A stretch of 64,000 nucleotides of DNA from a bacterium (GTDB taxonomy: Bacteria; 4484-113; JAFGCY01): the NCBI GenBank assembly GCA_020849855.1, contig JADZFO010000040.1, positions 142,705-206,704 of the forward strand, written 5' to 3'. The notes under the pieces were generated by a model. The model did not search any database. It was given only the letters and a program-made list of their open reading frames with translations, and had not been told where the DNA came from. Positions 49,348-59,943 of this stretch are shown here, piece by piece. A program made the position numbers and the translations under genes. Numbering within the stretch: position 1 is the first letter of the stretch; the number at the start of each line of letters is the position of its first letter.

Positions 49348-51795
49348 ATGGAGCCGAACGGCTGGCCCGTGGATGATTTGCCCATGAACAATCCCGCAGA
49401 GCAACTGGCGGAGCTGATGAACCAGCGGACTGCGCGCGGTCCCGCTGGCGCGGACAGGGATGCGCAGATCGAGCGGGTGGCGAATGCGCTCTATGCGGCT
49501 CTGGGGGCCAGGGCGGCGCCGGCTTTCGCCCGGAAGCTGCGCAGCTGGGCACAGCCCGTCGAGGACGTGGATGACCTGCAGCAGCTTGCGGCGGTGGCCT
49601 TCATCCGCGCCTGGCAGGAGGGCCGCATCCGCCCGGACGAAGCGGGCCAGCATACGGCCGAATCGGTTTCGCGCTATCTCTGGGGGCTGTGCAACAAGAT
49701 CTTTTTGCAGATCGTGAGGCGCCAGCGGGACGCGCTGGAGCTGGATGCCGAGCGGGCGCCAGGCTCGCTGCCCCGCAGCAGCGGGCTTTCTGATCTGCTG
49801 CTTGAGGCAACTGAAGCCGATGAGGAGCAGCGGCTCTGGGAAGTGCTGGCGGCTTTGCAGGGCCGCTGCAAGACTGAAGATCTGGTCATGGCCTGGCTGC
49901 ATGGCTGCGGCTTTTCGCCTGGCGAAATCTGCCTGCTGGCAGATGTGAGCATCAACATGCCGGCCCGGGCGCTGAAGCGTGTGGGCAGCAGCCTTAAGGA
50001 GCTGCTGCAGCTTGACGAGGAGCAGCCGGACTCCGGGCCCGGGAAAGGGCCGGCGGCCCGCGGTCCGGGCGCAGCGGCAGGAGGGCCAGTCAGGGCTGCG
50101 GCGCAGCCGCCGCCATCGCCTGCAGGAGCAAAAGAGCCGTGGATGGATATTCCGATAGAACTTCTGGCGCAGAAGATGTACGGCGAGCTGGCCGGCCGGA
50201 TGGGCCGCAGCGAGTTTCGCAGCCGCCTGCTGGAACAGGCCGCCGCCGCATTCTCCGGCCCTGACGGCAAGGGCGACGCGGGCGATGGGTCAATTGCCGA
50301 CGAGCTGGCCGCGCGGCGCGCGCTGATGCGCGACAACGGCGACTGGACCTGGGGTCTGCTCAGCAAGCGCGAGCGCATCAAGCTGCTGCAGCGCGACTTT
50401 GGCCTGCTCAGAGGCGGCGGGAGCGCGGACGGGGGAGCCGCGCAACTCGCCGCTTTGAGCAGGCTGCGCCCCAAGCTGCAAGAGATTTACCAGGAGCTGA
50501 ATCTGGCCCTGGAGGAGGCTGATTTGGACTACCTCCTGCCCTGCGCCGACCACCTGGCCAGCCTGCTGGATATGTCGAGCCGTTTTACAGAGGCACAGGC
50601 GCGCTATGAAGCGCTGCTGAACGGAGCACGGCGGCTGGACAGTCCCAGACTGGCGCTGCTGGCGCTGCTGGGTCTGAGCCAGGCGCACTGGCGCCTTGGC
50701 AGCTTTGGCACTGCGCGCGAGGAGGCCACGGCAGCCAGGGAGCTTGCAGTCACGCTCTGCGACCGCCGGAGCGAAGCAGCTTCGTTGCAGCATCTTGGTG
50801 CAGTGGAGACTTACGAAGGGAACTTCAATGCCGCGCGGGAGCAGTATGCCCTGGCGCTTGTGCTGCATCGCGAAACCGGCAACCGCTGGGGCGAAGCCAA
50901 CACACTGAATAAGATGGCGGTAGCAGCGCTGAGCCAGGGTGAACTGGCAGAGGCGCGCGAGCTCTTGAAGCAGGCGCTGGGGATATTCCGCGAACTCGGC
51001 GACCGGCGCAGCGAGGCGAACTGCCTGAACAACCTGGGCCTGGTCGACAACCTGCAGAGTGATTACGCCGGCGCGAAGCTGTTGCACGCGCAGGCGCTGA
51101 GCATCTACCGCGAGATCGGCGAGCGCCTGGGCGAAGCCAACTCGCTGGGCAACCTGGGGATGGTTGAGAACGAGCTGTGCAACTACGCGGCGGCAAGCGA
51201 GCATTACTCGCAGGCTCTGGTAGTTTTCCGCGACCTGGGGGACCGGCGCAGCATAGCCCTGACGCAGAGCAACCAGGCGGCTGTGGAGCATGACCAGGGT
51301 CATTTCGCTGCGGCGCGTGAGCTGGCGCAGCAGTCACTGGAGCTGTTTCGGGAGCTGGGCGACCAACACGGCGAGGCCCGGGCGCTGCACATCCTGGCCA
51401 ACGGCGAGCTGGAGCAGGGCCGCTACAGCGCGGCCTGCGAGCTCTATGCCAAGGCCCTGACGATCCGCAGCGCACTCGGCGCGGCCAGCGGTATTGTTGA
51501 TTCCTGCCCCTGGATGGCCAGCGCGCTGGCTGGCCGCAAGGATTTTCCTGCCGCAGCCATCCTTTTGCATGGGGCACAGAAACTAGCCCTTGAGCTGGAA
51601 TACGACCTTGGGCCCCATGGCCAGCGCCTGCTGGCAGCCACTCAGGCCGCGCTGGACTATGCCCTTAGTGCCGGCGAGCTTGACAGTGCCGAGCTGGAAG
51701 CGCTGGGCCGGCGCGGTGAGAGCATGACTGTCGAGGAACTGGCTGCCTACGCCATGGAAGCTCTGACTAAGGGCACTGCTTCTGCAGAACCTTAG
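49348..51795 (+). CDS. ECF-like sigma factor fused to TPR domain
   Basis: An 815-residue cytoplasmic protein. Residues ~65-135 fit sigma-70 region 2 (VEDVDDLQQLAAVAFIRAWQ, RYLWGLCNKIFLQIVRRQRD) and ~160-220 a diverged region 4 HTH (LVMAWLHGCGFSPGEICLLA). A Gly/Ala/Pro linker (~225-265) and an unknown domain lead to about eight TPRs (residues ~420-750) with the consensus NLGLVDNLQSDYAGAKLLHA, ending in a helical tail. Long TPR fusions are uncommon for sigma factors; the TPR part probably senses a protein partner. ATG at 49348 is assumed; ATG 49384 is possible. No anti-sigma gene lies next to it. Confidence 0.75.
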   Translation: MEPNGWPVDDLPMNNPAEQLAELMNQRTARGPAGADRDAQIERVANALYAALGARAAPAFARKLRSWAQPVEDVDDLQQLAAVAFIRAWQEGRIRPDEAGQHTAESVSRYLWGLCNKIFLQIVRRQRDALELDAERAPGSLPRSSGLSDLLLEATEADEEQRLWEVLAALQGRCKTEDLVMAWLHGCGFSPGEICLLADVSINMPARALKRVGSSLKELLQLDEEQPDSGPGKGPAARGPGAAAGGPVRAAAQPPPSPAGAKEPWMDIPIELLAQKMYGELAGRMGRSEFRSRLLEQAAAAFSGPDGKGDAGDGSIADELAARRALMRDNGDWTWGLLSKRERIKLLQRDFGLLRGGGSADGGAAQLAALSRLRPKLQEIYQELNLALEEADLDYLLPCADHLASLLDMSSRFTEAQARYEALLNGARRLDSPRLALLALLGLSQAHWRLGSFGTAREEATAARELAVTLCDRRSEAASLQHLGAVETYEGNFNAAREQYALALVLHRETGNRWGEANTLNKMAVAALSQGELAEARELLKQALGIFRELGDRRSEANCLNNLGLVDNLQSDYAGAKLLHAQALSIYREIGERLGEANSLGNLGMVENELCNYAAASEHYSQALVVFRDLGDRRSIALTQSNQAAVEHDQGHFAAARELAQQSLELFRELGDQHGEARALHILANGELEQGRYSAACELYAKALTIRSALGAASGIVDSCPWMASALAGRKDFPAAAILLHGAQKLALELEYDLGPHGQRLLAATQAALDYALSAGELDSAELEALGRRGESMTVEELAAYAMEALTKGTASAEP

Positions 51796-51890
51796 AGCGA
51801 AGATGGTGAGTCCCCCAACTCGACATACAAAGTGCGCTGCCTGCGCCCCTATCAGCCACATCGCAGGAGACTTGGCGCACTCTGCGGACC

Positions 51891-53030
51891 CTACAGGACC
51901 CGCTGCAGGAAGTCCAGCGTATTGCCCTGGAAGTTATCACGGCCGATGCCGTGCGCGGCATCAAAGCTGAGCAGCAGAAAATCAGCCGCGCTGAATGGCG
52001 CGGCCCCGGGAGTATCGATCTGCTCACCGGGCAGGGGGCCGAAATCAGCCATGCTCTTCGCTTCCAGTTTGCCCAGCGAGCGCAGCATGGCCCTGAGCAG
52101 ATAGGCCTGGCTAATGGGCGCGTTGAGGTCTTCCCTGCCGTGCAGGATCAGCACGCGGGCGCTGAGCTGGCCCATGTCCAGCAGGCTGGAGCGCTGGCGC
52201 GCGGCGACGGGATCCAGCTTCCAGGCGGCGGCGGTCAGGGCCATCTGCTCCGGACTGGCGCCGGGGGTCAGCGCCGGGGCGTCAGTCGGCAGCATCGAGA
52301 GCGTCTCCAGCATCATGTTGCGGCGGATCATCAGCGAGTCGATCTCCTTGAAGGCCAGCTCAAGGTCGTAGATCCCGCCGCCAAAAACCGCGGCTTTGAT
52401 ATCGCCGCGGCGGGTGGCGAGCAGCGAAGCGGCGATGGCGCCGCGGGAAAAGCCGACGACACCCAGGCGCGCCGCATCAACATGCTGGCTGGCCTTGAGC
52501 TTGTCAAAGGCCGCGCCGAGGACCTCCATCGTCCAGGGGCCGACAAAGTCCGCCGGGCCGTCAGAGGCGCCCATGCCGGGCTGGCTGACGGCGATGCAGT
52601 AGTAGCCTGCGGCGGAGAAGCGGATGCCGTTGTCGGCCCAGTCGCGGGCTGACATGCCATAGCCGGGGATCAGCAAAAGACCGGGCCAGGGGCCGGAGCC
52701 GGCCGGGACATAGGCCACGGCTTCGACATTCCTGAAGCTGCCTCCCATGGACTGGTCCGGCAGGCTGAAGGACATGTTCTTCAGCAGCACGCCGCTGGGC
52801 TGATGCACCGCACTGCCGTGGGCATCCAGCTCTGCCAGCAGCGCGCTGTAGTCCGGGCGCTCCGGGCCTGCGGTGCCAGAAGGCTGATTCGGCCGGGCCG
52901 ACTTCTGCCCGAGCGGCGCGGCCTGCGCTGGAACAACAACGGCGCTTAGGACCACTGTGCCAAGCAGCGCGACGCCAAGGCATGCGGCGTCAATGACAGC
53001 GCGAAGCAGCCGGCGGCGTGTTGAATGCAT
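51891..53030 (-). CDS. Exported alpha/beta hydrolase
   Basis: A 379-residue exported protein. Start ATG at 53030 is chosen because GGAG lies 9 nt upstream; ATG at 53045 is possible. The N-terminus MHSTRRRLLRAVIDAACLG and the cleavage-like VPAQA form a signal peptide. Hydrolase landmarks: oxyanion region LLLIPGYGMSARDWADNG, nucleophile elbow VVGFSRGAIAASLLA (Ser in GFSRG), acid LHGREDLNAPIS and catalytic His in SFDAAHGIGRDNFQG. The family includes dienelactone hydrolase and peptidase-like enzymes; the substrate cannot be inferred. It is convergent with the sigma-TPR gene. Confidence 0.85.
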   Translation of the reverse strand: MHSTRRRLLRAVIDAACLGVALLGTVVLSAVVVPAQAAPLGQKSARPNQPSGTAGPERPDYSALLAELDAHGSAVHQPSGVLLKNMSFSLPDQSMGGSFRNVEAVAYVPAGSGPWPGLLLIPGYGMSARDWADNGIRFSAAGYYCIAVSQPGMGASDGPADFVGPWTMEVLGAAFDKLKASQHVDAARLGVVGFSRGAIAASLLATRRGDIKAAVFGGGIYDLELAFKEIDSLMIRRNMMLETLSMLPTDAPALTPGASPEQMALTAAAWKLDPVAARQRSSLLDMGQLSARVLILHGREDLNAPISQAYLLRAMLRSLGKLEAKSMADFGPLPGEQIDTPGAAPFSAADFLLLSFDAAHGIGRDNFQGNTLDFLQRVL

Positions 53031-53150
53031 CTTGGCGGACTCCATAGTGCAGGCAGCACCTTTTGCAGACGCAGGTCAGCACCGCAATGTTAGATCCCGA
53101 CCTGCAATTGCCCAATCAGTACCTGAACACGACCAAGAGACGGCGGCGAA

Positions 53151-56100
53151 TCAGCGTCCCGGCCCGAGGCAGACTAGTGTGCCCGGTTCCTCAGCGTAAT
53201 ACAAATGGCCGTCCGCTGATATTGCCATGTTGCTGCTTCCGATACTGCCATCCGTACCGTGGAAGCTCCAGCTGATAGCGCCTTCAGGTGCAAGACAATA
53301 CAGCGAGCCACCAGTGCTGTACTCCGCGTGAAGCTTGCAGTAGGCTCTGCCTGTGTTATCAGAGACAATGCTGTCTAGGCGGCCCACTTCGTGCAGATCG
53401 CCGAGTTCCATGCGCCAGAGCTGAACCCCGTCAGAAGACAGGCGCGCAAGCGAGTTATCCCCCCGCCCGACAATGATGGAGTTGTCCGGCCCAAGCGCCA
53501 GCAGGGCGCTGTCCAGCCCCTTCTGATACCAGCGCAGGGTTCCGTCAGGATTCAGGCACAGGAGGTAAGGGATCGACTGCGAATCAGGAGGATGGTTGCT
53601 GGCCCCCCTAAGCCACCACTCAACGTTCGGCACCCAGTGAACATACATGCTGATGTAAATGGAACCATCAGGGGCTGTGACTGGACGATCACTCAGCGAG
53701 GCCGCAAGAAATTGTCCATCGACGGCCGGGACGCGGCTGGCGGGTGAGAACCGCCAGCGCTCAACACCCGAAGGGTCCAGGCAGACCAGGTCATGGGTGG
53801 CGTAGTCCTTGTCGTCGTAGTAGTAAGAGCGGGAGGTCTCATCGCGCATCAGGATGCTGGAGTCCTGGCGGAAGTGCAACGGTACTGTCCCGGGCTCACG
53901 GTCGAAGACCTCGGTCAGAGAGTTGTCGGGTCCGAGCACTGACACCCGCATTCGATAGCTAAAGCGATCATCAGGATCAGGGTTGTAAATCTCTGATAAG
54001 TAGATGCGGCCCTCACGATCCTGGCCGGCAAAGCTGACTTCGCCCTCGCCATGGCCGAGTTCAGTCTGGATGCCACCCAGTGACAAACTGCTGAATGACC
54101 AGGAATGCTCGCGCCACCAGTCATCATATGTAATCTGAACCGAGTTGAAGAGCCGCCCGTCGAGGCCCATTGGCTGCGGGAAAGGTGCTGGCTGATATGG
54201 CGCGGAGTTCCAGATAATGCGGCCTTCAGGGTCAACCGCCGCGGGCTGAGAAAACTCTGACTGTAAGAGGACGATGCCCCCCGGTCCGATTGAAATCTGA
54301 TCCAGCCGCAGAAAGTCTGGGAGCGCCAGCTTCCAGGCCAGACTATAGGAATCGGGACCGCCAGTTTTTGCTCGCGAAGTGTTGTTGAGGTCTGCGCGGC
54401 TGCTCAGCCATTGTGCAACCTCGTCGCCTGCTTCATCTGGTTCGCAGCGCAGCCGTGGAGTCTCGGGGCCTGCGCCATGCTCATTGAAAGCTCTGACCCA
54501 GTAGAGTGCGCCTCTCGCCGGCACTTCTGTATCAAGCCAGCTTGTTTCCTGGCCGACCTCAGTGTAAGGCTCGCTGCTGCTGTTGCGGTAAATCTGATAG
54601 CCCAGTGCGCCGGGCGCCGCTTCCCAGCCCAGGCGGGCACAGTCGCTGAAGTTGCCGGCGGAGGTCCAGAAGCCTGAGGGCGCAGGTGGCGGCCCTGAGG
54701 CCGCAGAGTAGCAAAGCAGACGGTTCTCTGAATTGACTATCAGGCTTCCTGCAGGGCTGACTGCCAGGTTGTCGGAGGAACTATGAGGACTGTCAAGTTC
54801 CCACAGCTTCCGACCCTTGTCATCCAGGCACAGCAGTCCATCCTCAGTCAGAAGGTAAAACTGCCCTGGCTGGGCATAGGCGTAGTCGCGAAGATAGTTG
54901 TCAGGGCCAAGACGATAAGTCCACTGCGGCTGGGCAGCAACATTCAGACAACGAATCACCACGTCGCTATCTCCCGATTCGGGATCAGGAGGGAGCTTTT
55001 CAGACACAACAAACCTGCCTGTGCCGTCCGTCCCATGGAGCCCCATGAATGGATCTCCAGCGGCGCTGCGGTACCTGTAAACTACCGCCCCCGAGTGGTT
55101 TAGAACATCGACACCACCTATTGTGTCTCTCAGGATGTATGTGCCAAGAAGTGAGACACTTGGGTAAGTCATCTCTTCCGGGTTTTGTGGCGGACTGCGC
55201 CAGAGCTCAAGGCCTGCTGCGCTGACCTTGATCAGATCATCACCCGAGTGGCAGATCATTTCGCCGTATTCGTCGACCGCCGACCTGAGGAGATTAACGC
55301 CCGGCAAAGCACTGACCCAGAGCAGTTCGCCTTCCAGGTCCAGGCCGCACAGCAGATGCTCGTACTTCCTTGTCTCAACGGTGGCAAAGATAGTGTTTTT
55401 TCCGTTGTAAAGGAGTTGATCAGGCGCAAAGCCAAGTTCCTTACCTTCAAACTGCTCCGGCAGGCGCCTGGCCCAAGCGACGGAACCGTCGGGGTTGAAA
55501 GCCGCAAAGTGATAATCAAAGCAGGTCAGGATGCGTCCGTCATTCAGTAGTTGAATGTTCGTGTAGTCCATTTCCTTTGACCAGCGCTCGTGTCCACTTG
55601 CATCCAGCGCAATCAGTCTGTCCACGTACTGCGCATAAATGGTGCCGTCGTCCGCGATCAGCGTGTCTACACCTCTTCCGTCCTCGCCAGGCTGGCGGCC
55701 GCGCTGCCATTGCAGATTCGGGCGACGGACAGACAGCGCTCTGCTGTTGCCGCTGCGGCCTACATCTCCATCAGCGGCATTCCAGCTGAGGGGACCGCCA
55801 CGTCCGCTGCCTTCCCCCTGAGGATTGCTGGTCCAGCCGAACAAAACATCCGATCCGCTGCTCGTTGAATACCTTTCCAGCCCTGTATAGGCGTGGATCC
55901 GGTACTGCCTGATGTGTCCGGAAGCAAGGTTTACATCCAACCAGCTGAGCTCTTCGGCGGAGACTTTGGCGAGCGTCCTGTAATGCTCGTCATCAACAAT
56001 CTCGTACCGGGTGGCAAAGGGAACGGCCTGCCAGGTCAGCAGTACTCCGTCGCTGCGCGTCCCGTGCGTTACTTCGGCTTCAATCTCAGTGTTGATCTTA

Positions 56101-56240
56101 TCGACGGCTGCGCTGCTTTCCGGGGCGAAGGCAGCCCCACCCTTTGCGCCGCAGGATGCAAGGCTCCAGCAGGCAAACAGGAGAAGCGCAGCCGCGCCGA
56201 TGGCTGCCATGAACCGCAGGTATGAAGAAGCTAAACCCAA
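53151..56240 (-). CDS. Large lipoprotein with beta-propeller repeats and FnIII domains
   Basis: A 1029-residue lipoprotein. TTG at 56240 has AGGAG 7 nt upstream; the signal ends in the lipobox LASC. An N-terminal fibronectin III-like domain (VLLTWQAVPFATRYEIVDDE) is followed by PQQ-type beta-propeller repeats (IALDASGHERWSKEMDY, GLDLEGELLWVSALPGVNLL, CLDDKGRKLWELDSPH). A second FnIII (CARLGWEAAPGALGYQIYRN) follows at about residue 545, and then more propeller repeats (CLDPSGVERWRFSP, CLNPDGTLRWYQKGL). Such repeats bind partners or sugars; an enzymatic PQQ role is unlikely without the usual signature. Relatives occur nearby at 57.4, 60.3 and 62.3 kb. Confidence 0.7.
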   Translation of the reverse strand: MGLASSYLRFMAAIGAAALLLFACWSLASCGAKGGAAFAPESSAAVDKINTEIEAEVTHGTRSDGVLLTWQAVPFATRYEIVDDEHYRTLAKVSAEELSWLDVNLASGHIRQYRIHAYTGLERYSTSSGSDVLFGWTSNPQGEGSGRGGPLSWNAADGDVGRSGNSRALSVRRPNLQWQRGRQPGEDGRGVDTLIADDGTIYAQYVDRLIALDASGHERWSKEMDYTNIQLLNDGRILTCFDYHFAAFNPDGSVAWARRLPEQFEGKELGFAPDQLLYNGKNTIFATVETRKYEHLLCGLDLEGELLWVSALPGVNLLRSAVDEYGEMICHSGDDLIKVSAAGLELWRSPPQNPEEMTYPSVSLLGTYILRDTIGGVDVLNHSGAVVYRYRSAAGDPFMGLHGTDGTGRFVVSEKLPPDPESGDSDVVIRCLNVAAQPQWTYRLGPDNYLRDYAYAQPGQFYLLTEDGLLCLDDKGRKLWELDSPHSSSDNLAVSPAGSLIVNSENRLLCYSAASGPPPAPSGFWTSAGNFSDCARLGWEAAPGALGYQIYRNSSSEPYTEVGQETSWLDTEVPARGALYWVRAFNEHGAGPETPRLRCEPDEAGDEVAQWLSSRADLNNTSRAKTGGPDSYSLAWKLALPDFLRLDQISIGPGGIVLLQSEFSQPAAVDPEGRIIWNSAPYQPAPFPQPMGLDGRLFNSVQITYDDWWREHSWSFSSLSLGGIQTELGHGEGEVSFAGQDREGRIYLSEIYNPDPDDRFSYRMRVSVLGPDNSLTEVFDREPGTVPLHFRQDSSILMRDETSRSYYYDDKDYATHDLVCLDPSGVERWRFSPASRVPAVDGQFLAASLSDRPVTAPDGSIYISMYVHWVPNVEWWLRGASNHPPDSQSIPYLLCLNPDGTLRWYQKGLDSALLALGPDNSIIVGRGDNSLARLSSDGVQLWRMELGDLHEVGRLDSIVSDNTGRAYCKLHAEYSTGGSLYCLAPEGAISWSFHGTDGSIGSSNMAISADGHLYYAEEPGTLVCLGPGR

Positions 56241-56316
56241 TTCCAGCTCCTGGTATCCAGAACACTTTAACAGAATCTGACGAGTTCAGGAGCAAGTCCA
56301 GGACGGCAGTGTTAAC

Positions 56317-57273
56317 TCAGTTCCACCTGAAGGCGCGGCGGTTGAAGTTCTGCGCCAGCCAGCGGCCAAAGCGGCCGTCAATGGCTACCAGGCCGACGCC
56401 GATGAGGGCCATGCCGGCGTAGTGGCGGGCGAAGAGCTGTTCATGCAGGACAAGCACGCCCAGCACGGTGGCGGAAATGGGGATCAGGAAGGTGACGAGT
56501 GTCGTGTTAGCGGCACCGGCGGTGGCCAGGAGCTTGAAGTACATGATGTAAGCCAGGGCGGTGGACAGCACGCCCAGGGCGAGAATAGACCAGAGGCTGG
56601 CGGGACCGGGCAGCGGGCGCAGCCAGGGCTTGTCGAAGAGCAGCACGAGGGGCAGGCTGAGCAGCGTGGTGGCGATGACCTGGCTGCTGGCGATGCTGAG
56701 CGGCTCAATGTGCTTCAGGCGCCGGCTGTAGATCGCCGAGATGGCGTAAAGCGCGGCGGCGGCAAGGGCGGCGAGCTGGGCCAGCAGGTTGTCGCCGAGG
56801 CCCTGCAGCGCATCAGGGCCGATGAGCACGGCCACGCCGCCCAGGCCGGCAACCACGCCGGTGATGCGCGCCGGGGTCAGGCGCTGGTCGTGGGTGATGA
56901 AGTGCAGGCAGAGCGCGGCGAAGACTGGCGTGGTGGCGTTGAACACGGCGGCCAGGCCGCTGGAGATGTACTGCTCGGCCCAGCAGATCAGGCTGAAGGG
57001 GATCAGCGCGTTAAGCAGGGCCATTACCGTGATGTCCCAGAGGTCGCGCGGGGCTGTCGGGAACTTCAGGCCAGAGATAAGCAGTGCAGCGCAAAGGACG
57101 AGCGCGCCAAGCAGGCAGCGCGCGAGGACGATGCTGAAGGGGCCCATCTCGGCGACCGCCACCTTCATGAAGAAGTAGGAGCCGCCCCAGATCGCGCCCA
57201 GGATGAAGAGCTGCAGCCACTGGCCGGCGCTCATGTGCGCGTGCGGGGGAGAACTGGGGCTGGATGGGGGCAC
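56317..57273 (-). CDS. EamA/DMT-superfamily transporter
   Basis: A 318-residue inner-membrane protein with about ten transmembrane helices in two EamA repeats: LQLFILGAIWGGSYFFMKVA ... and QVIATTLLSLPLVLLF ... LTSGL-like segments LGVLSTALAYIMYFKLLATA and LIPISATVLGVLVLHEQLFA. It probably exports amino acids, nucleotides or related metabolites. GTG at 57273 has GATAAT 5 nt upstream, suggesting a leaderless mRNA; an ATG 13 codons later (MSAGQW) is the alternative start. Confidence 0.88.
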   Translation of the reverse strand: MPPSSPSSPPHAHMSAGQWLQLFILGAIWGGSYFFMKVAVAEMGPFSIVLARCLLGALVLCAALLISGLKFPTAPRDLWDITVMALLNALIPFSLICWAEQYISSGLAAVFNATTPVFAALCLHFITHDQRLTPARITGVVAGLGGVAVLIGPDALQGLGDNLLAQLAALAAAALYAISAIYSRRLKHIEPLSIASSQVIATTLLSLPLVLLFDKPWLRPLPGPASLWSILALGVLSTALAYIMYFKLLATAGAANTTLVTFLIPISATVLGVLVLHEQLFARHYAGMALIGVGLVAIDGRFGRWLAQNFNRRAFRWN

Positions 57274-57278
57274 GCGGG

Positions 57279-57284
57279 ATTATC
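57279..57284 (-). promoter_or_regulatory. -10-like GATAAT of EamA gene
   Basis: On the minus strand GATAAT is separated by 5 nt (CCCGC) from the GTG at 57273. Confidence 0.4.
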
Positions 57285-57416
57285 GCACTGTTCATCGCGG
57301 ACAGGCCGGCGATGAGGAGCTACCGCACGCAGGCGCTGATGCAGAGCCGCGGCGAACTTGCACGCTTCTGCAAGTACATGCTATGTTCTAACTTCATCAA
57401 AACGGTGAGGAAAGCG

Positions 57417-59843
57417 ATGTCAAAGACACTCAGCGCTGTCATCCTCGCCGCTGTGATTCTGTTCTCTACGGCCTGTGGCGGCCAAAGTGCGGACAAGCTG
57501 TCCGACAATACTGCAAACGTGCAGCCAGGGCTGCCGCTGCCACCCACAAGCCTCCCCGCTCCAAGCGAACTGGATGCACTGCACCAGGCCAGCGGGCTGG
57601 TTGAGACTCTGATCGGGGGCAAATTCAGCCTGCAGCGCAGCGCCGGGGCGCAGGAGCAGGGAAGCGCCCTCGTTCTGGACGCCAGTGCCGGAGGGCCGCG
57701 CCTGGGCAGTGTGCCGGAGTGGGCACTCTACGGCTTTGACAGCGGATCAAATGACCTGGACAGCCTGCAGGTGCAGCTGGATGTGCCGGAGGGCAGCAGC
57801 GCCTACATCCTGCTGGCGGATTACGCCAGCGGCCGCTGGGAGCTGCATGGTCCGTACACAGCGCTGAAGACCCTGCTGCTGGACGATCCGAAGTACCTCT
57901 CCCCCGGGGGGACCCTGTACTGCACCGTACTGAGCCCGCAGGGCAGCAGCATTACAGTCAACGCCCTGAGCGTGCGCACGATCAACCCCAACAATGAGGC
58001 GCCGACGGCCGATCTGCAGGCCAGCTCCCTGATCGGCCTCATTCCCTTCAGCATTGACTTTGACGCCAGTGCAAGCACTGACCCAGACGGCACAATCGTC
58101 GAGTACGCCTGGGACTGGGACGCGGACGGCGGCTATGAGCAGTTTAGCGACCAGCCGTAGCTGACGCATGTCTTCACCCAGCCCGGCCTCATTGATGTCC
58201 GCCTGCGTGTGACCGACGAGCATTTTGCCCGCGACACAGCCACCGTACAGGTTTCGGTCAATGTTGTCGGCAACATCGTACCCATTCCATCGCTGAACTG
58301 CAGCACAGCTTCCGGCAGCGCGCCTCTGGCCGTCCAATTCGATGCAGTAGACAGCCTGGATCTTGACGGCAACATCATCCGCTATGACTGGGATCTGGAC
58401 GGTGACGGGATTTACGAGTTCTACGATGCCGGCTCTGTCATCGACTTCACCTTCAACACCGGCGGGAACTACGCGGCGAAGCTGCGCGTGACTGACAACA
58501 GGGGCGCGCAGGGGATCGCTAGTGTGGACATCGCAGTCAACAGCCCTCCCCAGGCCGTGTTACAGCTATTGCCAGATGATGTCCAGAATGGCGAGAACTT
58601 CAGTCTGGATGCCTCGCTGAGTAGTGACAACGACGGCAGCATCATGCTCTATGAGTGGGACACGGACGGAGATGGCAGCTTTGAGACCAACAGCGGGACG
58701 GACAGCCTGATCGAGGTTATCGCGAACACCACCGGACCCTTCACCCTCAACCTGCGCGTGACCGATGAGGATGGTGCGACGTCAACGGACAGCGCGCTGC
58801 TGCATGTGCATGGCTGGATCACGACGACCCCAGACAGCATGGGCGACACCGGGGTGTGCAGCTCGCTGGCTCTGGTCGCCGGCCATCCAGCCATCTGCTA
58901 TCAAGACTCAACAAACTTCGACCTGTGCTATGTCCGAGCCACGAACGCCGACGGCACGGCCTGGGCAGCACCACAGACCTTGGATAGCGAGGGTATCACC
59001 GGCTCGCATTGCTCTCTGGCCATAGTCAACGGCAAGGCGGCCATCAGCTATACCGACGACACCAATCATTGCCTGCGCTTTATCCGGGCTGCGGATGGGG
59101 ATGGCACAGCCTGGGCCGCCCCGCAAATCGTTGACAGCCTAGGCTATGGCATGTTCACATCCCTGGCCCTAATCAATGGCAAACCGGCGATTAGTTACTT
59201 CGAGAGCCAGGGCAATGTCCTTCGCTTTGTCCGGGCTACGGACGCAGATGGAACGACATGGGCGGCGCCGCAGGTACTGGACAACGCAGGCTCCACCGGC
59301 ATATGGACCTCCTTAGCCCAGGTCAACGGCCATGCGGCGATCAGTTACTACGCCTTCACCGGCGACGACCTACGTTACATCCGTGCAACGGATAGCGAAG
59401 CTACGGCTTGGGCTACGCCACAGACTCTTGACAGCATAGGCACGGTCGGCTACTACACCTCGCTCGCCGTGGTCAACGGCAACCCGGCGATCAGCTACAC
59501 CAACGCCACGGCCGGCGATCTGTGCTATGTCAGGGCCACTGACGCGGATGGTGTGGTTTGGTCCACCCCAGTGATCGTTGACGGCCTGGGAAACACTGGC
59601 CAGTTCACCTCACTTGCAGTGGTCGACGGCCGGCCGGCGATCAGCTATCTCGACTTCGCCGGCGGCGCCCTGCGCTATGTTCAGGCCGCAAACGCGGACG
59701 GCACGGTGTGGGACATTCCTGTGACTGTCGATAGCGCTGGCTACACTGGAAAGTTCACTTCGTTAAAGATAGTCGACGGCCAGCCTGCGATCAGCTACTA
59801 CAACGACACGGACGGCGACCTGCGCTTTGCCATCAACTTCTAA
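57417..59843 (+). pseudogene. PKD/beta-propeller lipoprotein interrupted by in-frame TAG
   Basis: ATG at 57417 with AGGA upstream starts a lipoprotein (signal ending STACGG). An N-terminal domain is followed by PKD domains (VEYAWDWDADGGYEQFSDQP and, after 58160, HVFTQPGLIDVRLRVTD). The frame is broken once, by TAG at 58158-58160, exactly within a PKD domain, and continues without shift to 59843. After two more PKD domains come about eight ~50-residue repeats (SLALINGKPAISYFESQGNV), probably a beta-propeller. TTGCAC and TATGTT about 18 nt apart upstream suggest a promoter. Interpretations are a recent nonsense mutation, a sequence error (CAG, AAG or TGG to TAG) or read-through. Without the stop the protein would have 808 residues. 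Confidence 0.7.
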
Positions 59844-59943
59844 CCAGCAGAGACGAACAGGTATCCCGACATCCGTTGGAATCAGCCGTGTATGATGCTT
59901 TCGCGCGCTGCGCGCGGAAGTTCTAACACGGAGTGAGTCCAGC

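Noticed and set aside
55000..56240. PQQ-dependent dehydrogenase
   Set aside because: Propeller repeats are present, but I see no PQQ-binding or catalytic residues, and the protein is a lipoprotein with FnIII domains.
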